Position numbers and translations under genes: made by a program
Part shown: positions 44,863 to 56,928 of the stretch, piece after piece
How the letters are laid out: each line of letters begins with the position of its first letter
Numbering within the stretch: the first letter of the stretch is position 1
The notes under the pieces: model-generated
Told to the model about the DNA's origin: nothing
Database searches by the model: none
The model's input: the letters and a program-made list of their open reading frames with translations, nothing else
Assembly: GCA_029378245.1 (NCBI GenBank)
Contig: JARKIF010000006.1
Coordinates: forward strand, 186,001 to 250,000
DNA length: 64,000 bases
DNA from: Roridomyces roridus
Taxonomy: Eukaryota > Basidiomycota > Agaricomycetes > Agaricales > Mycenaceae
Reading direction: 5' to 3'

Positions 44863-45364
44863 CGGACTGGATCATCTCTACAGACCATCGCTCTGTATCC
44901 TTTCTCCCCAATGTACAAAATTGATTGTTGTATTCAAGTTCGATAGGCTCGCTACATTCTCATCAATGTCTGGCGTGGCGCTCTGCTCCAGCTCTAAAGC
45001 TTCTTGGCGCCCTGCTTCGTTCAGTGTCAACGCGGCAAGTAACGCTAGTCAAATCGCAGGGATAGCTGTTCAATTCCGCGTCCGCGTTCGAACGCACCTA
45101 CTCAGCCCGCCCGAGCCCTGCACCAAAGTTTGCGTTCAAATTCGAGCTGTTTCCAACTCACATCCGGCTGCTGCACAGACAACCCCTCCCTGTCTCCTAG
45201 ATTCCTGTATGAAAAATACAAATACTTCTCGAATACAGGCGTGTGTTTAATAAGTTAGTTCCACCGAGGATGTCCATACGCGCAGCGGATATATAATTCA
45301 AGTCCGCACCGTCCATTCTACATAGCAGTCATCCGGCATCAAGTGTCTTTTCCTGGCTCGTACG
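44863..45364. other. Gap between convergent kinase and Sho1 genes
   Basis: Contains the 3-prime ends of both genes. An open plus-strand frame near 44940-45250 shows no domain and no splice logic. Nothing further seen. Confidence 0.5.
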
Positions 45365-46722
45365 CTATAACGTGGGTAACAGGACCAGATAATTCGAGGG
45401 CACGACTGTGTGGAACTCATCAGCTAAGAACGCAAGAAGCGGAAAGAAACACTCACTCCCTTGCGTCCCATCCTGTTTTATCGCCCGCCACCATTTGCCC
45501 TCCTGATCCTCAATCTCGAGTATCTCGTTCTTGGCAAACCAAAGTTCGTTCGGGTCATCGGGTGATCCTCGGTCTGTTGCAGATGAGATCATGAAAGTGG
45601 GAGGAAGGAGGCAACGTACATGCGTGTAGCGCCCGCGCGCGTATGATGGGCTGGCCATCGTCGTTCTCGTCGTCAACGATACCCGCTGAATGATCAACGA
45701 GAGCCGTCGTGGATTCCGGGGAGCCAACCACGGGTGACGGCAGCCTGGGACCCTTGGGAGCAGGAGACATCGACTGGGGTCGACTCGAGCGTGGTTCGGA
45801 GGAAAGGGCAATTGGCGATGCTGGTGTGGGCGCTCTTGTCGGGGCAGTAACGGACTTTGGTCTCGGGAGTTCCGGAACAGGCGGGACGTCATCTGGTGTT
45901 GCCGTTGCCCCTTGCTCCTGATCGAGATTGACGCTATGCACGGATCCCGCGACACTCTTCCTGCTGCCAATCGAGCGCGCACCGCCCGTGTTGCTACGCG
46001 AGAGACCCGTCCCACGGCGCGAGAGGCTCGGACTCGTGCTACTCCTCTTCCCTGGCCCGCCCTCCTGCGGAGCGTAAATGTCGTCTGAACCCACGCCCGT
46101 GCCCAACGCAAAGCTCTGCCGCGGCTTCTTCTCCACTGAGAAATTACTCGTGCGTGTACCCATCCGGTGGAGAGGGATGGGCGGGGCGAGCCCGCCCGTG
46201 CCGAGATGATTGAAGAGGCTCATCGTCCACGAACCTTCTTCCGAGGTAAAGTACAGCACCCAGAATATATCGACCATAGAGAGGAGGAGGTATCCGGCGC
46301 CCGTCATGAAGACGGCTGGCTCATTGGAGAAGATGCCTTGTTGCACGCCTTGAACGGCAAAGACAGTGGCCATTACGGCAAAGGCGGCTATTTGGATGCG
46401 CACGGTCTGGACCGAGTCGGTGGCGATGGCGAGGATGACTCCCACGGTGAGGAAGGCTTGGAGGAAGACGGCAAACCAGAGGACACCGACGAACTTGTTG
46501 CCGACTGTAAACGTCAGAGTACGATCCTGGTTGAAGGGAAAAGGCGCGCACATTGTGCTGTAGAGACAGACTGCGAAATGAATGCGATAAACCAAGCGAC
46601 CTGCGTGCAAGTCAGTAATGGTCTGAGTCTGGCACAGTATCCCAACGCACGATAGCCAGCACCGTTGTGAGGAGGAAGAAATAATGCGTCCTGAATGGCG
46701 CAAAGTTCAGGCGCGGAGCCAT
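45365..46722 (-). CDS. SHO1: High-osmolarity sensor Sho1
   Basis: Five exons fit in frame: 46722-46651, 46600-46552, 46504-45620, 45573-45457 and 45405-45365, giving 387 aa. Four membrane segments occupy the N-terminus (FFLLTTVLAIVAWFIAFI; VGVLWFAVFLQAFLTVGVIL; a third around QIAAFAVMATVFAV; AGYLLLSMVDIFWVLYF). A Ser/Pro-rich linker follows, then a C-terminal SH3 domain (ALHAY, DPNELWFAKNEILEI, GKWWRA, VPSNYLVLL). This is the architecture of Sho1, the plasma-membrane osmosensor whose SH3 domain recruits the MAPKK Pbs2 in yeast. Length and features are normal for the family. The SH3 exons resemble a second SH3 in the damaged gene at 50250-52050. Confidence 0.93.
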
Positions 46723-47642
46723 GGTGGGGGGAGAAGGGTGGAAAGAAATGACGGGGGCGACGATATCTTGAGGTCCCGGAGTGATGATGGTAACCGGCAC
46801 AGCAAAAAAATGGACGTTCCCTATTCTAAAAATGGTGGGTCTCTGATCGAGGACACGGTTGTTGCAATGTGCTGGCGCGGAGGGTATGTATTTGCTCACG
46901 CCAACAAAAGTTGGAGAAGCCACCAGGGTGACGGAACGAGGGATGTGGGAACGTGAGATGGAGAGTAAAATTTCTTGGCCATGAGGTGAGATGCAATGGG
47001 CAACGTCCACTGGCTCGTGCTTCCGGGAACCCCGTGTCAGTGGGTGTGCTCAGAATAGTGAAGACGGCATCCGGTGCAAACGTTGGTGAGGTGATGTCAG
47101 AATTCAGCACTAGGAACGATGGGCCGATGGCCCTCCCAAGCGAGCCACAGCCCGTTGATGGTCGCGTTGAGAGCGGGCAGTGGGCATGGGAGTAAGATGG
47201 GAGGAAGGTGAAAAGATGCAGATGCTTGCCACGTCATTGACGTGCCGATCTGATCTCCCTCGGCACGCTCCGTTATCGACTGCGGTTGAAACTTGTTACT
47301 TGGCACACCGAAAGGCGGCCATCGAGGATCTACAATTCTGGAGCAAGGATACAGTGCTGGAAAGATACACGAATAACTAGAGGTAGAAATGCAGAAAATT
47401 GCAAAGCAAAAGTCCGAATCGCTTTTGGGGTCGAGCATGTCCAATGATGTCCGTAAGATGGCGAATGATGTCCATACGATTCCAACAGTCCATTATCCAA
47501 GAATACTTTTGGAAACATATTCGGTCCACTCAACTTCTGAGGGCACCGCAGTGACAAGGTGCTGCCACAAGGCAGACACTGCACGAACTACTTATCATTC
47601 ATTCAGCTTGTCAATCCAACCGAGCAGCGGCAAAAGTACGCA
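46723..47642. other. Intergenic upstream of Sho1
   Basis: No supported gene. It holds the 5-prime region of Sho1 and the 3-prime end of the convergently placed 47643-48283 neighbourhood. Open frames here are short and featureless. Confidence 0.5.
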
Positions 47643-48283
47643 CTACGGGTAGTTGTTGCAGTAATACCCCCCACCATTGGAAGTGCCTGCATACGCGGTA
47701 GCAACGCTCGGCTGAGCATACGAGCTCGACGTGCTGATCGTCTGATTCCTCCATGTCGAAGACGTCCGGGTCGCGCTCCTAGTGACTGTGATTTTACCGA
47801 CAAGGAGCTGCGTGTCCGGCACATGGTATTGCATATCGAGGCGGGACGACGGTGTCATTGGACTCCGTTGATGCGCCGGCCGATACAACCCGCTCGCATT
47901 CGTGTTGATACGCGGGTGAGCATTACTCTGCGGCGGCGGCGCGCAATGGGCGCTGGAATTAGGGTGGGACTGTCGTGGCTGTTTGGCGGGCGACGGTGGC
48001 ATGTATGAGTTTTGTCCATGGGATGTGTGGGTGTTACTCCCAGATGAGCCGATAAAGCGTGCTTGTCTGTCGCTGGCGACGTATTCGCAGTCGAGGCCAT
48101 TGCGCTCACAGCGGAGACATGCAGCTTGGCAGGACTCGGTGACGCACTGGACAACAGGAGTTTTAGTAGAGAAGACCGAATATCTCTGTAACTCACTTTA
48201 ACCTTTCGTTTTCGGCAGTTGGTGCAGGCAATAGGGACACGAGCGACCGGTTCCTCAGGGGAGTGGACATGTCTTCCAGACAT
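47643..48283 (-). CDS. Small Zn2Cys6 binuclear-cluster protein with split cluster
   Basis: Two exons: 48283-48197 and 48146-47643, separated by a 50-bp GTGAGT..CAG intron that cuts the cluster itself. Joined, the cluster reads CTNCRKRKVKC..C..CLRCERNGLDC, the fungal six-cysteine zinc cluster. The remainder (about 160 aa) is Ser/Pro/Gln/Asn-rich without a recognised activation or middle domain. It resembles the small protein at 36586-37002 in layout. It is probably nuclear and DNA-binding; targets unknown. Total about 196 aa. Confidence 0.85.
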
Positions 48284-49746
48284 GAGTTTTTTTTTGCGGC
48301 AGAGGTATGAGGGGTGCGAGACAATGTAAGGCTCCGAAAGCTGGGTGCTTTATATCCTATCTTCGGATTTTTTCGTTGACCACTAGCTCATCCGAGTCGG
48401 GGATCTGCCGACAAGAATCAAACCCGGTAAATCACCTCATGGAACTCGATTTACCGCAACGGGAACAAGGGACACTTGTTTACTCGGAGCAGGTGCTGAT
48501 GTGGCATTGGCCTCGATACCAAGCGCCCAGCTCCAGCCAGCAAGTTTCAGGAAAGCCCGTTTATCCTGGCACCCAAGACAGGCAACGTGCTATGATCAAA
48601 AGTTCGAGTTGCGAGCTGCATAGCCTCGGGGTTGCCAATGCAGATCCAGAGAAACGCCACCAGCGGCGGCCAGACCCATTAATATCAAGTGGCGACTGTA
48701 AAAGCGGAAAGTCCACAACTTGGGATTTACCCCCGTTTCCAAAGCTCCAGGACACGAGGTGAGCCAATATTTCGCTATCAGAAGTGTGCAGCGGTATTAA
48801 ACATGTCTGTTTTGTACACCGAACAGTCCTATTCCCGAAAGATGGGGATGAGAAAATCACGAATGAGGTGCACTTACTGACTTGGGACCATGAGAATCGG
48901 CCCTACGCTTCGATCAACTGTTGTAGCGTGATCTACCAGTGTGCCGTATTTATTCACGCCGAGTGCGTAAAACAAAGCTTCCCTGGAAGCCCGGAGGACG
49001 GGTGAGGACCAGCTCCAGAGTCCGCCGCAGTCACCCTGGAAATAGCTCAGCGGGAGAGTGCTTTCTTCGAGCGCGGAATCACCGACCTTCACATCACATC
49101 AAATTGATCGATGGCTAAATCGAAGCTGATGTCAGGCAGATGTAGTGGCGAATGTTCGGCATGATCACCCCAGAGCGAACTAACTACATTGGGGGCACCT
49201 GGCTCGTCGACAACAATGCGTACAGTCGAATTGAACAGTCGATTTGAAGTAATCACCTGTCAGATGGTCGGTTCCGAGAACTTCGGACCTCGTTATCACC
49301 GCGGTGCGAACTCGTTACCGACTAGCTAATTGGAAGGAGACCGATATCAAGAGCTGGTGCTGAACATGCACATTGCATGCATCCTCACAACCTGAGCTCG
49401 CATGAAAATCGGCCGATTAGCCGGGTGCCTGTGGAGACGTACAGCTTCCGGTCGGCATGTATACCAGGAAACTTGATTTGATTGTTCCCCGGATGAAATG
49501 GTTCCAGTGGCGGATGGGGAGTCATAACAAGCCATACTCGCTTCAAGAAACATGACCTCGATCGACTCATGTGGGCGGGAAGGCGCACCGGATATGCCGT
49601 AGAGAGTTGCAACCTACAGATCGTCGTGAGTCTCCGCGATGGTAGTTCCCCGTCCTCCACCAGAATGAACTGCAATGCTCAGATTAGATTGAAATGGGGG
49701 AGCTGAGCAGATCGGGGATCGCCATCCTCCATTCAACCACTCACGT
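48284..49746. other. Gene-poor stretch
   Basis: No supported gene in 1.4 kb. Open frames on both strands are short and lack domains or splice continuity. A box-A-like TAGCTCAGCGGGAGAG at 49046-49061 has no matching T-arm and is not called a tRNA. Confidence 0.5.
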
Positions 49747-50140
49747 CTAGCCGCCAAAGAAAAGGCCATACTCGGGGTGTGAGTAGGAGAGGAAGCGGGC
49801 GCTGAGATAATGCAAGGTAGCATCGATATCTTCCTGCGTGACGAAAATGTTCTGGCCATCGACCACGAGGTCCACTGTAACCGACGCAGTTGTCAATCAG
49901 GATCGTCGGGATATCATTGTCCCTAATGCAGAGTGAACTCAGAGCAACACGCCCGTTAGAAAACAAGGATGCATCCGGAATCGAAGGGGAGGCGATTCGT
50001 GAAGTCGTGAAAAGCTGGTCCCGGGTCAAAGTAGCCTTTTCATACTTTTCTCCCTGTAGGCGAATCAAATGCGAATGCTCGTACGGCCAACGTATAGCGA
50101 AGGACAGCGCCATGATGTCTCCAGTCAGCGGCATAGGCAT
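49747..50140 (-). CDS. Small hypothetical protein, two exons
   Basis: From 50140 (MPMPLTGDIMALSFAIRWPY) the frame is coding-like to about 49958. An intron from GTGTTG to GTTACAG at about 49882 would join to LDLVVDGQNIFVTQEDIDA and ALFFGG-like end (GLFFGG) with the stop at 49747. The result is about 106 aa without signal peptide or known domain. The splice choice is one of several, and the gene is plausible but not certain. Confidence 0.4.
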
Positions 50141-50249
50141 GGCAGTCTCATTGATAGCTCGGGCGGAGGGAAATCTAGAGTAACGAGGAAGACGACGAGA
50201 AAGATTCTTTATAAAAACGGCGAGTGTACATCAGAAATCCCCAAACCCA

Positions 50250-52050
50250 TCAAGCAAAGAAATCAGTCAACTCCTCATTTATGAATCTCCGCACTCCGCC
50301 AATCACTGAGCCCATGAAGCCGTCTTTGACTTTCCCTGTAACAAGGTACTGATGCGGAGGCAGCAGAACCATGTGATTCGCGGGCACGACTAGAAGAGGC
50401 AACTTATCAGCTACGCAAGAACCGGAGAAAGAAAGGACGTAAAAACTCACCCCCTTTAGTCCCGTCATTCTTTTTCGCGGGCCACCATCTGCCCCTTGGT
50501 TTCTCAATCTCCAATATCTCGCCCTTGGCAAACGAAAGTTCGGTGGGACGGTTCGGGTATTTCGATGGTGAGCTCGATCTGCGTATGGGGAAGAAATCAG
50601 CATAAAGCTTCGGGGTGAAGTAACAAAGTAACGCACATGCGTATTTCTCCCGAGCGCGGATGGTGAATGCGCTATGGTTACCGTCGACGATGTCGATGTG
50701 CGTGGCAGGACCAACGCGAGCCGATGCCTTGGTGGCTTCAAGAGGATTAATATTGCTCTGTCCGCCGTTGGGCGACGGTTGAGGCGGCGATACAATCTCA
50801 CACGGACGAAGATCAGGCTTGGCCATGAGTTGGTCGAGACCCCGAAAGAACTCCGCCTCGAGATCAAATTCGCACTAATCCCAGACTCGTTCCGCATGGT
50901 TTTGATAGCCACCTCCGTGCGATTCCAAGTACCCTCACATACCGTCCCACTGATCGCGAGATCAGCAACAAGCAAGGGTGCAATCTTTCCTAGTACTCAC
51001 AGCCCACACGCCCCAATCATCTGGCCAAAATCCACATCACACGGCGAGATCATCCAATCTTCGAGCTTGACTTGTTGGTGACTCGCCAAGGCAAGGTACT
51101 GCCAGGTGTGTGAATAAACCGCTGCTCCGGTCCGTTACGACCACGGTTCTGCTGCATACGCAGTTCGATCGAGACCATCATAGCGAGCATGTTTTTGTTA
51201 TTTATGTCTGCCCGGAAAGATAAGTTTCTCATAGCACGAATGAAAGGGTACTCACCTAGCTCCTGCCTCAGCTCGTTGTGGTTGTTTTCGAGTGTTGGGA
51301 GTTGCCCCATCGGACATGAACGGGCAATCCGTCAGCAGCTCAGTAAGCCGCAGGCCGAGCCGCAGTATCCGGCAGTATTGTTTAGTCAGTAGAGTAGTAT
51401 ATAAGGGCTCGTAGGTTTTCTGAATAGACTCACTTTTCCCCCATCTTGTATTCGACGTGAACATCTGCCAACATCGAGGACTGCGAATCGCGAGGCGAGG
51501 GCTTCCACATCACCGAGGCGTGCGCGTTCATTGTCTTGGAGCATCGCTTGTATATGGAGCGACGCAGAAACCTAGTCCACAAACAGGGTCAACGCCACCA
51601 AGACATCCAAGGACACAATCGGACCTGGAATGAAGCCATCGTCGTACTGATTCGGTGGTAGAACAGCTCAATCGCAGAGACGCGGGAGTCCGCATGTAGG
51701 AGGGCCTTCAAGAAGGTACGATCTTGCTCGATTTGGACGAACTTGTGGATGTCGCATAGATGTCATTCAGAAGGCTGGGCGCGACATGAATCACCAATCA
51801 GCGAACCACCAAAGCAACACTCTCACTCCATGAGATCCGCGAGTGGCTTTCCACATGAATCGGAGGACAATCTCTTAGCTTGAAATTCCCCGTGTATCGT
51901 TGCTAGAAGCTGTGCCACTGCGTTCGCCAGTACGACGAGTTGCCCTTTGCTCGCACGGGCTGCCTGGATGGAGGAGTGGATGAATTTAAAGACAGTGTAC
52001 TCCGCATATGGAGACCCGGGATTGGTTGGCGCCCGTCAGGATGTTGACTA
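50250..52050 (-). pseudogene. Chimeric kinase-SH3 gene (TKL copy 3), disrupted by a solo LTR
   Basis: On the minus strand the 5-prime half matches the MLKL-like bundle exons of the 41629 gene (KFIHSSIQAARASKGQLVVLA; EQDRTFLKALLHADSRV; NNHNELRQELG; NKNMLAMMVS). It runs into the kinase N-lobe (SGTVCEGTWNRTEVAIK, near 50930) and stops after SANL. There is no catalytic loop or C-lobe. It then continues as a linker and an SH3 domain (AREKYA; PTELSFAKGEILEIEKP; GRWWPA; VPANHMVLLPP) matching the Sho1 SH3 with an intron at the same place. A 181-bp solo LTR sits in a bundle exon, the start region has indels near 52030, and the glycine loop is degraded. It may still make a partial product, but is most likely a pseudogene. 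Confidence 0.75.
51293..51473 (+). repeat. Short solo LTR with 5-bp target duplication, 181 bp
   Basis: TGTTGGGAG at the left and CTGCCAACA at the right, flanked on both sides by TCGAG (51288-51292 and 51474-51478). A TATATAAGGG box lies near 51406. It lies within a coding exon of the chimeric gene, between the codons for RFAVL and ENNHNELR. Confidence 0.85.
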
Positions 52051-52515
52051 TACTCGAATTGTTCGATTCCGGCAATGAAGGAGTCCGCAAATGGGCGCAG
52101 GCTCTATTCACAAGACTCGCATCGCATGAAGTCGACATGCCGGCGGTGTTGGAATTCCGGCTGTGGATTTCTCTGGCTAGTCATGACTGCAGGCGAGCCA
52201 CTATTTGTACTCCCGCCTCCTCATAGGCTAAAAACTAACCGTTATCATCAGTGGGAAGAGGGACGAATTTGATTTCGCCGACGCCCTACAAAAATCATTG
52301 ATTGCCTTATTCCGGATCCCACTTGAACAGAGGCAGGAAGCCTTACTTCATATCAAGCCCGAGACGCTCGTGAGGATGGTTCAATCCCCGGATCTCAGGG
52401 TATCCCAAGCATCGAGTCGATTGCTTGGACATATGATGTCCGATGCGAGTACCATGGCTGCGATAATGAAACTCAACCCACAGATATTCAGGACACTTAC
52501 GAGGTTATCTTGACT
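52050..52515 (+). pseudogene. ARM/HEAT-like protein gene fragment
   Basis: Plus-strand pieces read LFDSGNEGVRKWAQALFTRL, MPAVLEFRLWISLAS, then after a short intron EFDFADALQKSLIALFRIPL, LLHIKPETLVRMVQSPDLRV and SRLLGHMMSD, with a stop at 52513. The alternation of helices is ARM/HEAT-like. The 5-prime part is cut off abruptly at about 52050, where the minus-strand chimeric gene begins, which suggests that duplicated kinase sequence landed inside this gene. Confidence 0.5.
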
Positions 52516-52774
52516 TCATTCGTCCTTGTGCTTGATTCTAACGCGCGCATAGTGTTCCGGCATTCGAAGAACTGTTGGATGGGTATTTTACTGATACTAT
52601 TATACCGTCATGACTATACACCCGCTCCTCACCCCTCCAACTTTACACTTTTGTACACCCGTAGAAGTGCTACATGGGCCCTGAAGGGCCCGCGCGCACT
52701 ATAATGGAATTTGAAATGAAATTACTGGGTGAATTTGTCGAAGCTGTAGCTCCAGCACGCTCTTGCATGGTACC

Positions 52775-55700
52775 CTAATCGAAAATGTCCGTCGCATATC
52801 TCCCCATCGTAACTTTGCCGAACCACTCCATGGCTTCTTCATCCGAGACACCGCGCACTTCTCTGATGATTTCAACGAGGCTTGCCTTGATGCCCTTGGC
52901 AGCGTTTCCAGATCCACAGGTGAAGAACTAGAGCAATCAACACACGAAGCTGAACAAGATTGAATACGCACCATGGCATCCTGACGGTACGCCGCGCTGA
53001 CGTCCGCACGGTCCTTGAGAATCCGGCTGCAGTTTCGTCAGCGATCCCAAACACTGGCACGAAATTTTGCCACTCACTCCTGCACGTACTTGCACCCCTC
53101 CGACCCCTCAGCAGCACGCGAAAACGCCGGCCGCACATCAACCACACCCATCTCAACCCACTGCTTCAACTCGGTATCCATGTAAAGGAAATCCTGGTCT
53201 GGCGCGCGACATCCAAAGAAGAGAAGCATACTCCCCACTTCACGCCCCATCGCCTTCTGCACCGCGCGTTCCTGGATGAAGCCGCGCATAGGTGCAATTC
53301 CACTGCCGGCGCAGAACATCACCACGGGAGTGCGCGGATCAGCGGGTGGGTGGAATGCCGCTGCACAAGGCCGCACGGCCATCTGTACGCGATCCCCAGG
53401 CCGTAGATTCGCGAGATAGTTGGATCCGACGCCAAGTAGAGCGTTGTCGGCATGCGCGGAATCGGCGATGACGCTCACGGTCACGGTGATATGGCTGGGA
53501 TTCCACAACGGGGACGAGCTGATCGAGTATTGCCGAACGCGCATGCTTGGGAGCATTTGGAGGAATGTACCAAGGGAGATGGAGATGTCGGGGTGGTCTT
53601 CGAGGATTTGGAGGACGCTGATACGCTTGGAGACAACCGCGTCGGTGTAGGATGCCTTCAACGCCTCGAGGTGCGATTTGGTCTTTTCTTCAGCTGCGGA
53701 TTGGTGCAAGATTGTCAGATCGCGTGTCGTCGCCGGCTGGCCCAGCTCGACGTAGCCAGTCAAGACTTCCCAGAGTTTGACGGGCTTGTTGACTGGGAGC
53801 GACGTCGGGCCAGTGGCGGAGATGACGACCTGTGGTACAGTTCAATCTTTTTCGAAGGTGTCATGCAATCCACTTACCTCCTCCTCATTCGAAAGGCCGA
53901 AACGAGCAAGGACACGATGAACATCTCTGGGCGGGTTCTGGGGCAGGATCGCAATGTAGTCTCCCGCTGCTGACGTTGAGATCCCTTTCAGGGAAAGATA
54001 GTTAAGTCCTACCTCGAGCAGTAGTACCCTCCGGAAGCTCAAACTCTGCAATCAAATCAGATCAGCTCGAGAACGAATCGCCGCAACTCACCGATATGCC
54101 TCTTGACCGGCCCATGTCTTGTCAACACCCGATTCTCCAACACACGTCCCAGCAAAGCATCATCCTGACGAAGCGCAACAGCGCGCTCCTTGCCCGAATC
54201 AACACTCCTCACCTCAAATCCACCACTTTCCTTACCCTGATTCCCAGCCGTCCCATACTCTTTCACCAACACCTCCCAAAGGCCCGCCTCCCATTCATCA
54301 AACGTCTGGAAAAACGCCGCAGTACCGGCATCCCCAGAACCCCGTGAAACGAGCCTCGTCGCACCCCGTTCTTCAAAGAGGGTGTCACACAATTTCGGAA
54401 TGGCTTGGTACGTCGCCGCCCAATCTGAATTCCCACATCCGAAAACCGCGTAGCGCACACCGGGGAGGGCGGACGAGCCTTCGAGATGACGTAGCCAGTC
54501 TACGAAACTCGCAGCGTTGTCCGCTGGCTGGCCTTCGAACGACGCGGTGATGATTACCACGGGCCCATCGGTGGGAATCTTGCCGACCGCTGAATCCAAG
54601 GTGCCTATCGACGCGCTGAAACCTACAAGTGGAGTGAAATTCAACTCCCAATCTGATGCAATGCTCACCATGCGACGGCGCCGCATTAGCGACCCTCTGC
54701 GCAAACGCCTCCGAAGTCCCGGTATTCGACCCATAAAACACATACAGGGGTTTACCCTTCTGCTGCTGAGGAGTACTAGTCACCTGCGAAGAATCCTCCG
54801 CACCGCGCCTAAGCGTCGACGCAGGCGTCGCATAAAATACCGCCTTCCCAGTCCTCGGCCTGGCGTGGATGAAGAATCCTTTAGGCTTGATGGTGAGCGT
54901 CTGCTTGATCTGCAGCGTATACGACGGGTCCGCGAGGGAGACGTCGAATTTTTGGAATACGGTGGCGAGGACGAGGGCGACTTCTTGCCAGGCAAAGGGC
55001 CGGCCGATGCAGCCTCGAGTGCCGAAGCCGAACTGAAAGTGAAAATGAATTGGGACTTGAGGTTAAAGGTTGAGTAAGAAGACATACCGGCTGCCATGCG
55101 TTGGACTGGTAGACAAATTTGTCAAATTTACGCGATGATTCAGAGAAATGGAACAAACGCACAGGCAACGCCTCAAACTTGCCATCCAGCATTCTCTCCG
55201 GACGGAACAGCTCTGCCTATAAGTACCTGCATGAGCATCATGAAAACACACAGAAACCCACTCACGTCGTCACCCCAAACAGCCGGATCCCGATGCATAT
55301 TCCAGACTTGCAATATAATCGGCGTGCCCGCCTTGACAAAGTACTTGCCCCCTCCGAGCGTCGTATCCTCGAGCGCCGTGACACCGCGTTTGGGTGCGGT
55401 AGGCGTCAGTCGGAGGGATTCGTACATCACGGCTGTAAGCAGTCATCATCAGTATATTATTTCGTCGTATGCGGAGGGGAACCTACCCTTGAGATACGGC
55501 ATCTTGCCGAAATCCTCCGCCTGTGCCGGCCGATCACCGAGCACTGAATCAATCTCGGCGCGAAGTTTCCGGAGCGCATCGGGTGTCTTGAGGAGGTGGT
55601 ATACGGTGAATGTGAGCATTCCTGGAGGCAGTCAATGAATCAGCAAGGACTTGGAGGAGATGCAACACACCAGAGGAGGTTTCGTGTCCCGCGATCAAGA

Positions 55701-56928
55701 ACGTAATCAACTGAGCTCGAATCAGCTCATGGGCGTATTGAAAAAAAAAAGTGCAGACGTACGTTGCGCGAGATAGAATCGTCCCCCATCCCTTTCCCGG
55801 TCTTTGGGTCGCGAGAGTGAAGCATCGTATTCAACAAATCCTTCTTCTCGGTCGGGTGCGCCTGCCTTTCTGCTACGACTGCGAAAGATTAGTCAAATGC
55901 CACACTAGACTGGAGTCGAAGCTCACTCCGATCGCCGAGATCCTGCAGGCAGGTGAGCGTGCTATTCGATGGGAACCCCGACTGGGACATACCGTCATCG
56001 TCTTGATATCCTTCTCGAACTTGGCGTTCCCGACAAGCGCTTGCACCACCCTGGGACGCGTGGAGCGGTGGTCGCTCTCGATGAGAAAGTCGGTCATGGC
56101 CGCGACAAAGGGCATTTGGCCCTCCTGGTCGAATGTGAGTGGGTAAATTTGGGATGGGCCAGGCTTACGGTGTAGAAGGAATTGATTCTGCGGACGATGT
56201 ACGTTGAGTTGCTGAGCGAAGTGACAGTATAAACGTGGACTCACCGATAGGACATGGAGCAGTATGCGATCGTATCGAGAGTCAGACGCGTAAAGTCGTC
56301 GGCGGGATCGAGCACTGCTTCAGGTCCGAACCTGGCCCACTTCAAGGCTGGTCAACCACCGGGATAGTAGCACCAGAAGAACACCGCACCTTAAGGATCA
56401 ACTGGTCACAAATATCCCTCATATCGTCCATCATGCCTTGCACTGAAATCGTCCCAAAGGCGGGCATGAGAAGACGATCTATACATGTTAGTTGTGCCTG
56501 GTTAGCGCGTAGGTTGTGCGGACACACGTGCGATTCCATATCCGTCTTCTTCCGCAGTACCCTAGATGCGATTGGGTGAATGGATGTCATATGAGAGAGA
56601 TAAAATACACACCGTGAAGAGGGCATCGCCTAATACATGTCGAACTTCTAAAAGCCCTCCAGCTATGAATTTCTTGAACCGTTTTTCGTCCGAGAGCTCG
56701 TTGCACAGGGCATAAGTGTTGCAGGAGATCAGCGTGGTCCCTACACATTCGACAGATCAGAGCGATAAGACAGAACGAAGTGAAGCACATACCAAGGATG
56801 TTGAGCTTGAAGATCTCTCCGTAGGTTTTGGCCAAAAGGACCTGGGAGAAGAGCGGCACGTCTTTATCTAGCGCGGTGACATTGCCGATAAACGGGATCG
56901 CAGGAGGTTGGGGGATGGGGAGACTCAT
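52775..56928 (-). CDS. CYP505-like cytochrome P450 fused to NADPH-P450 reductase
   Basis: The start [16 protein letters not shown] (56928) opens a soluble P450 without a membrane anchor. I-helix AGHETSS (near 55680), K-helix ESLR (near 55425) and the haem loop [13 protein letters not shown] (near 55015, Cys ligand) are all present. A linker leads into the FMN domain ([15 protein letters not shown] near 54740; [20 protein letters not shown]), the FAD domain (RQYSISSSP near 53540) and the NADPH domain ([21 protein letters not shown] near 52920), ending in GRYATDIFD. Single-chain P450-reductases of this type (P450foxy/CYP505, like bacterial CYP102) hydroxylate fatty acids near the omega end and need no separate reductase. 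About ten short introns interrupt it; they are not all modelled. No lesion seen. It lies 4 kb from a PKS gene. Confidence 0.9.

Noticed and set aside
44940..45250. Plus-strand open frame after the kinase stop
   Set aside because: No homology to repeats or domains, not connected by splicing, and it lies in the gap before Sho1.
49046..49090. tRNA-like box A (TAGCTCAGCGGGAGAG)
   Set aside because: No acceptor pairing, no T-arm with GGTTCGA, and no terminator nearby.
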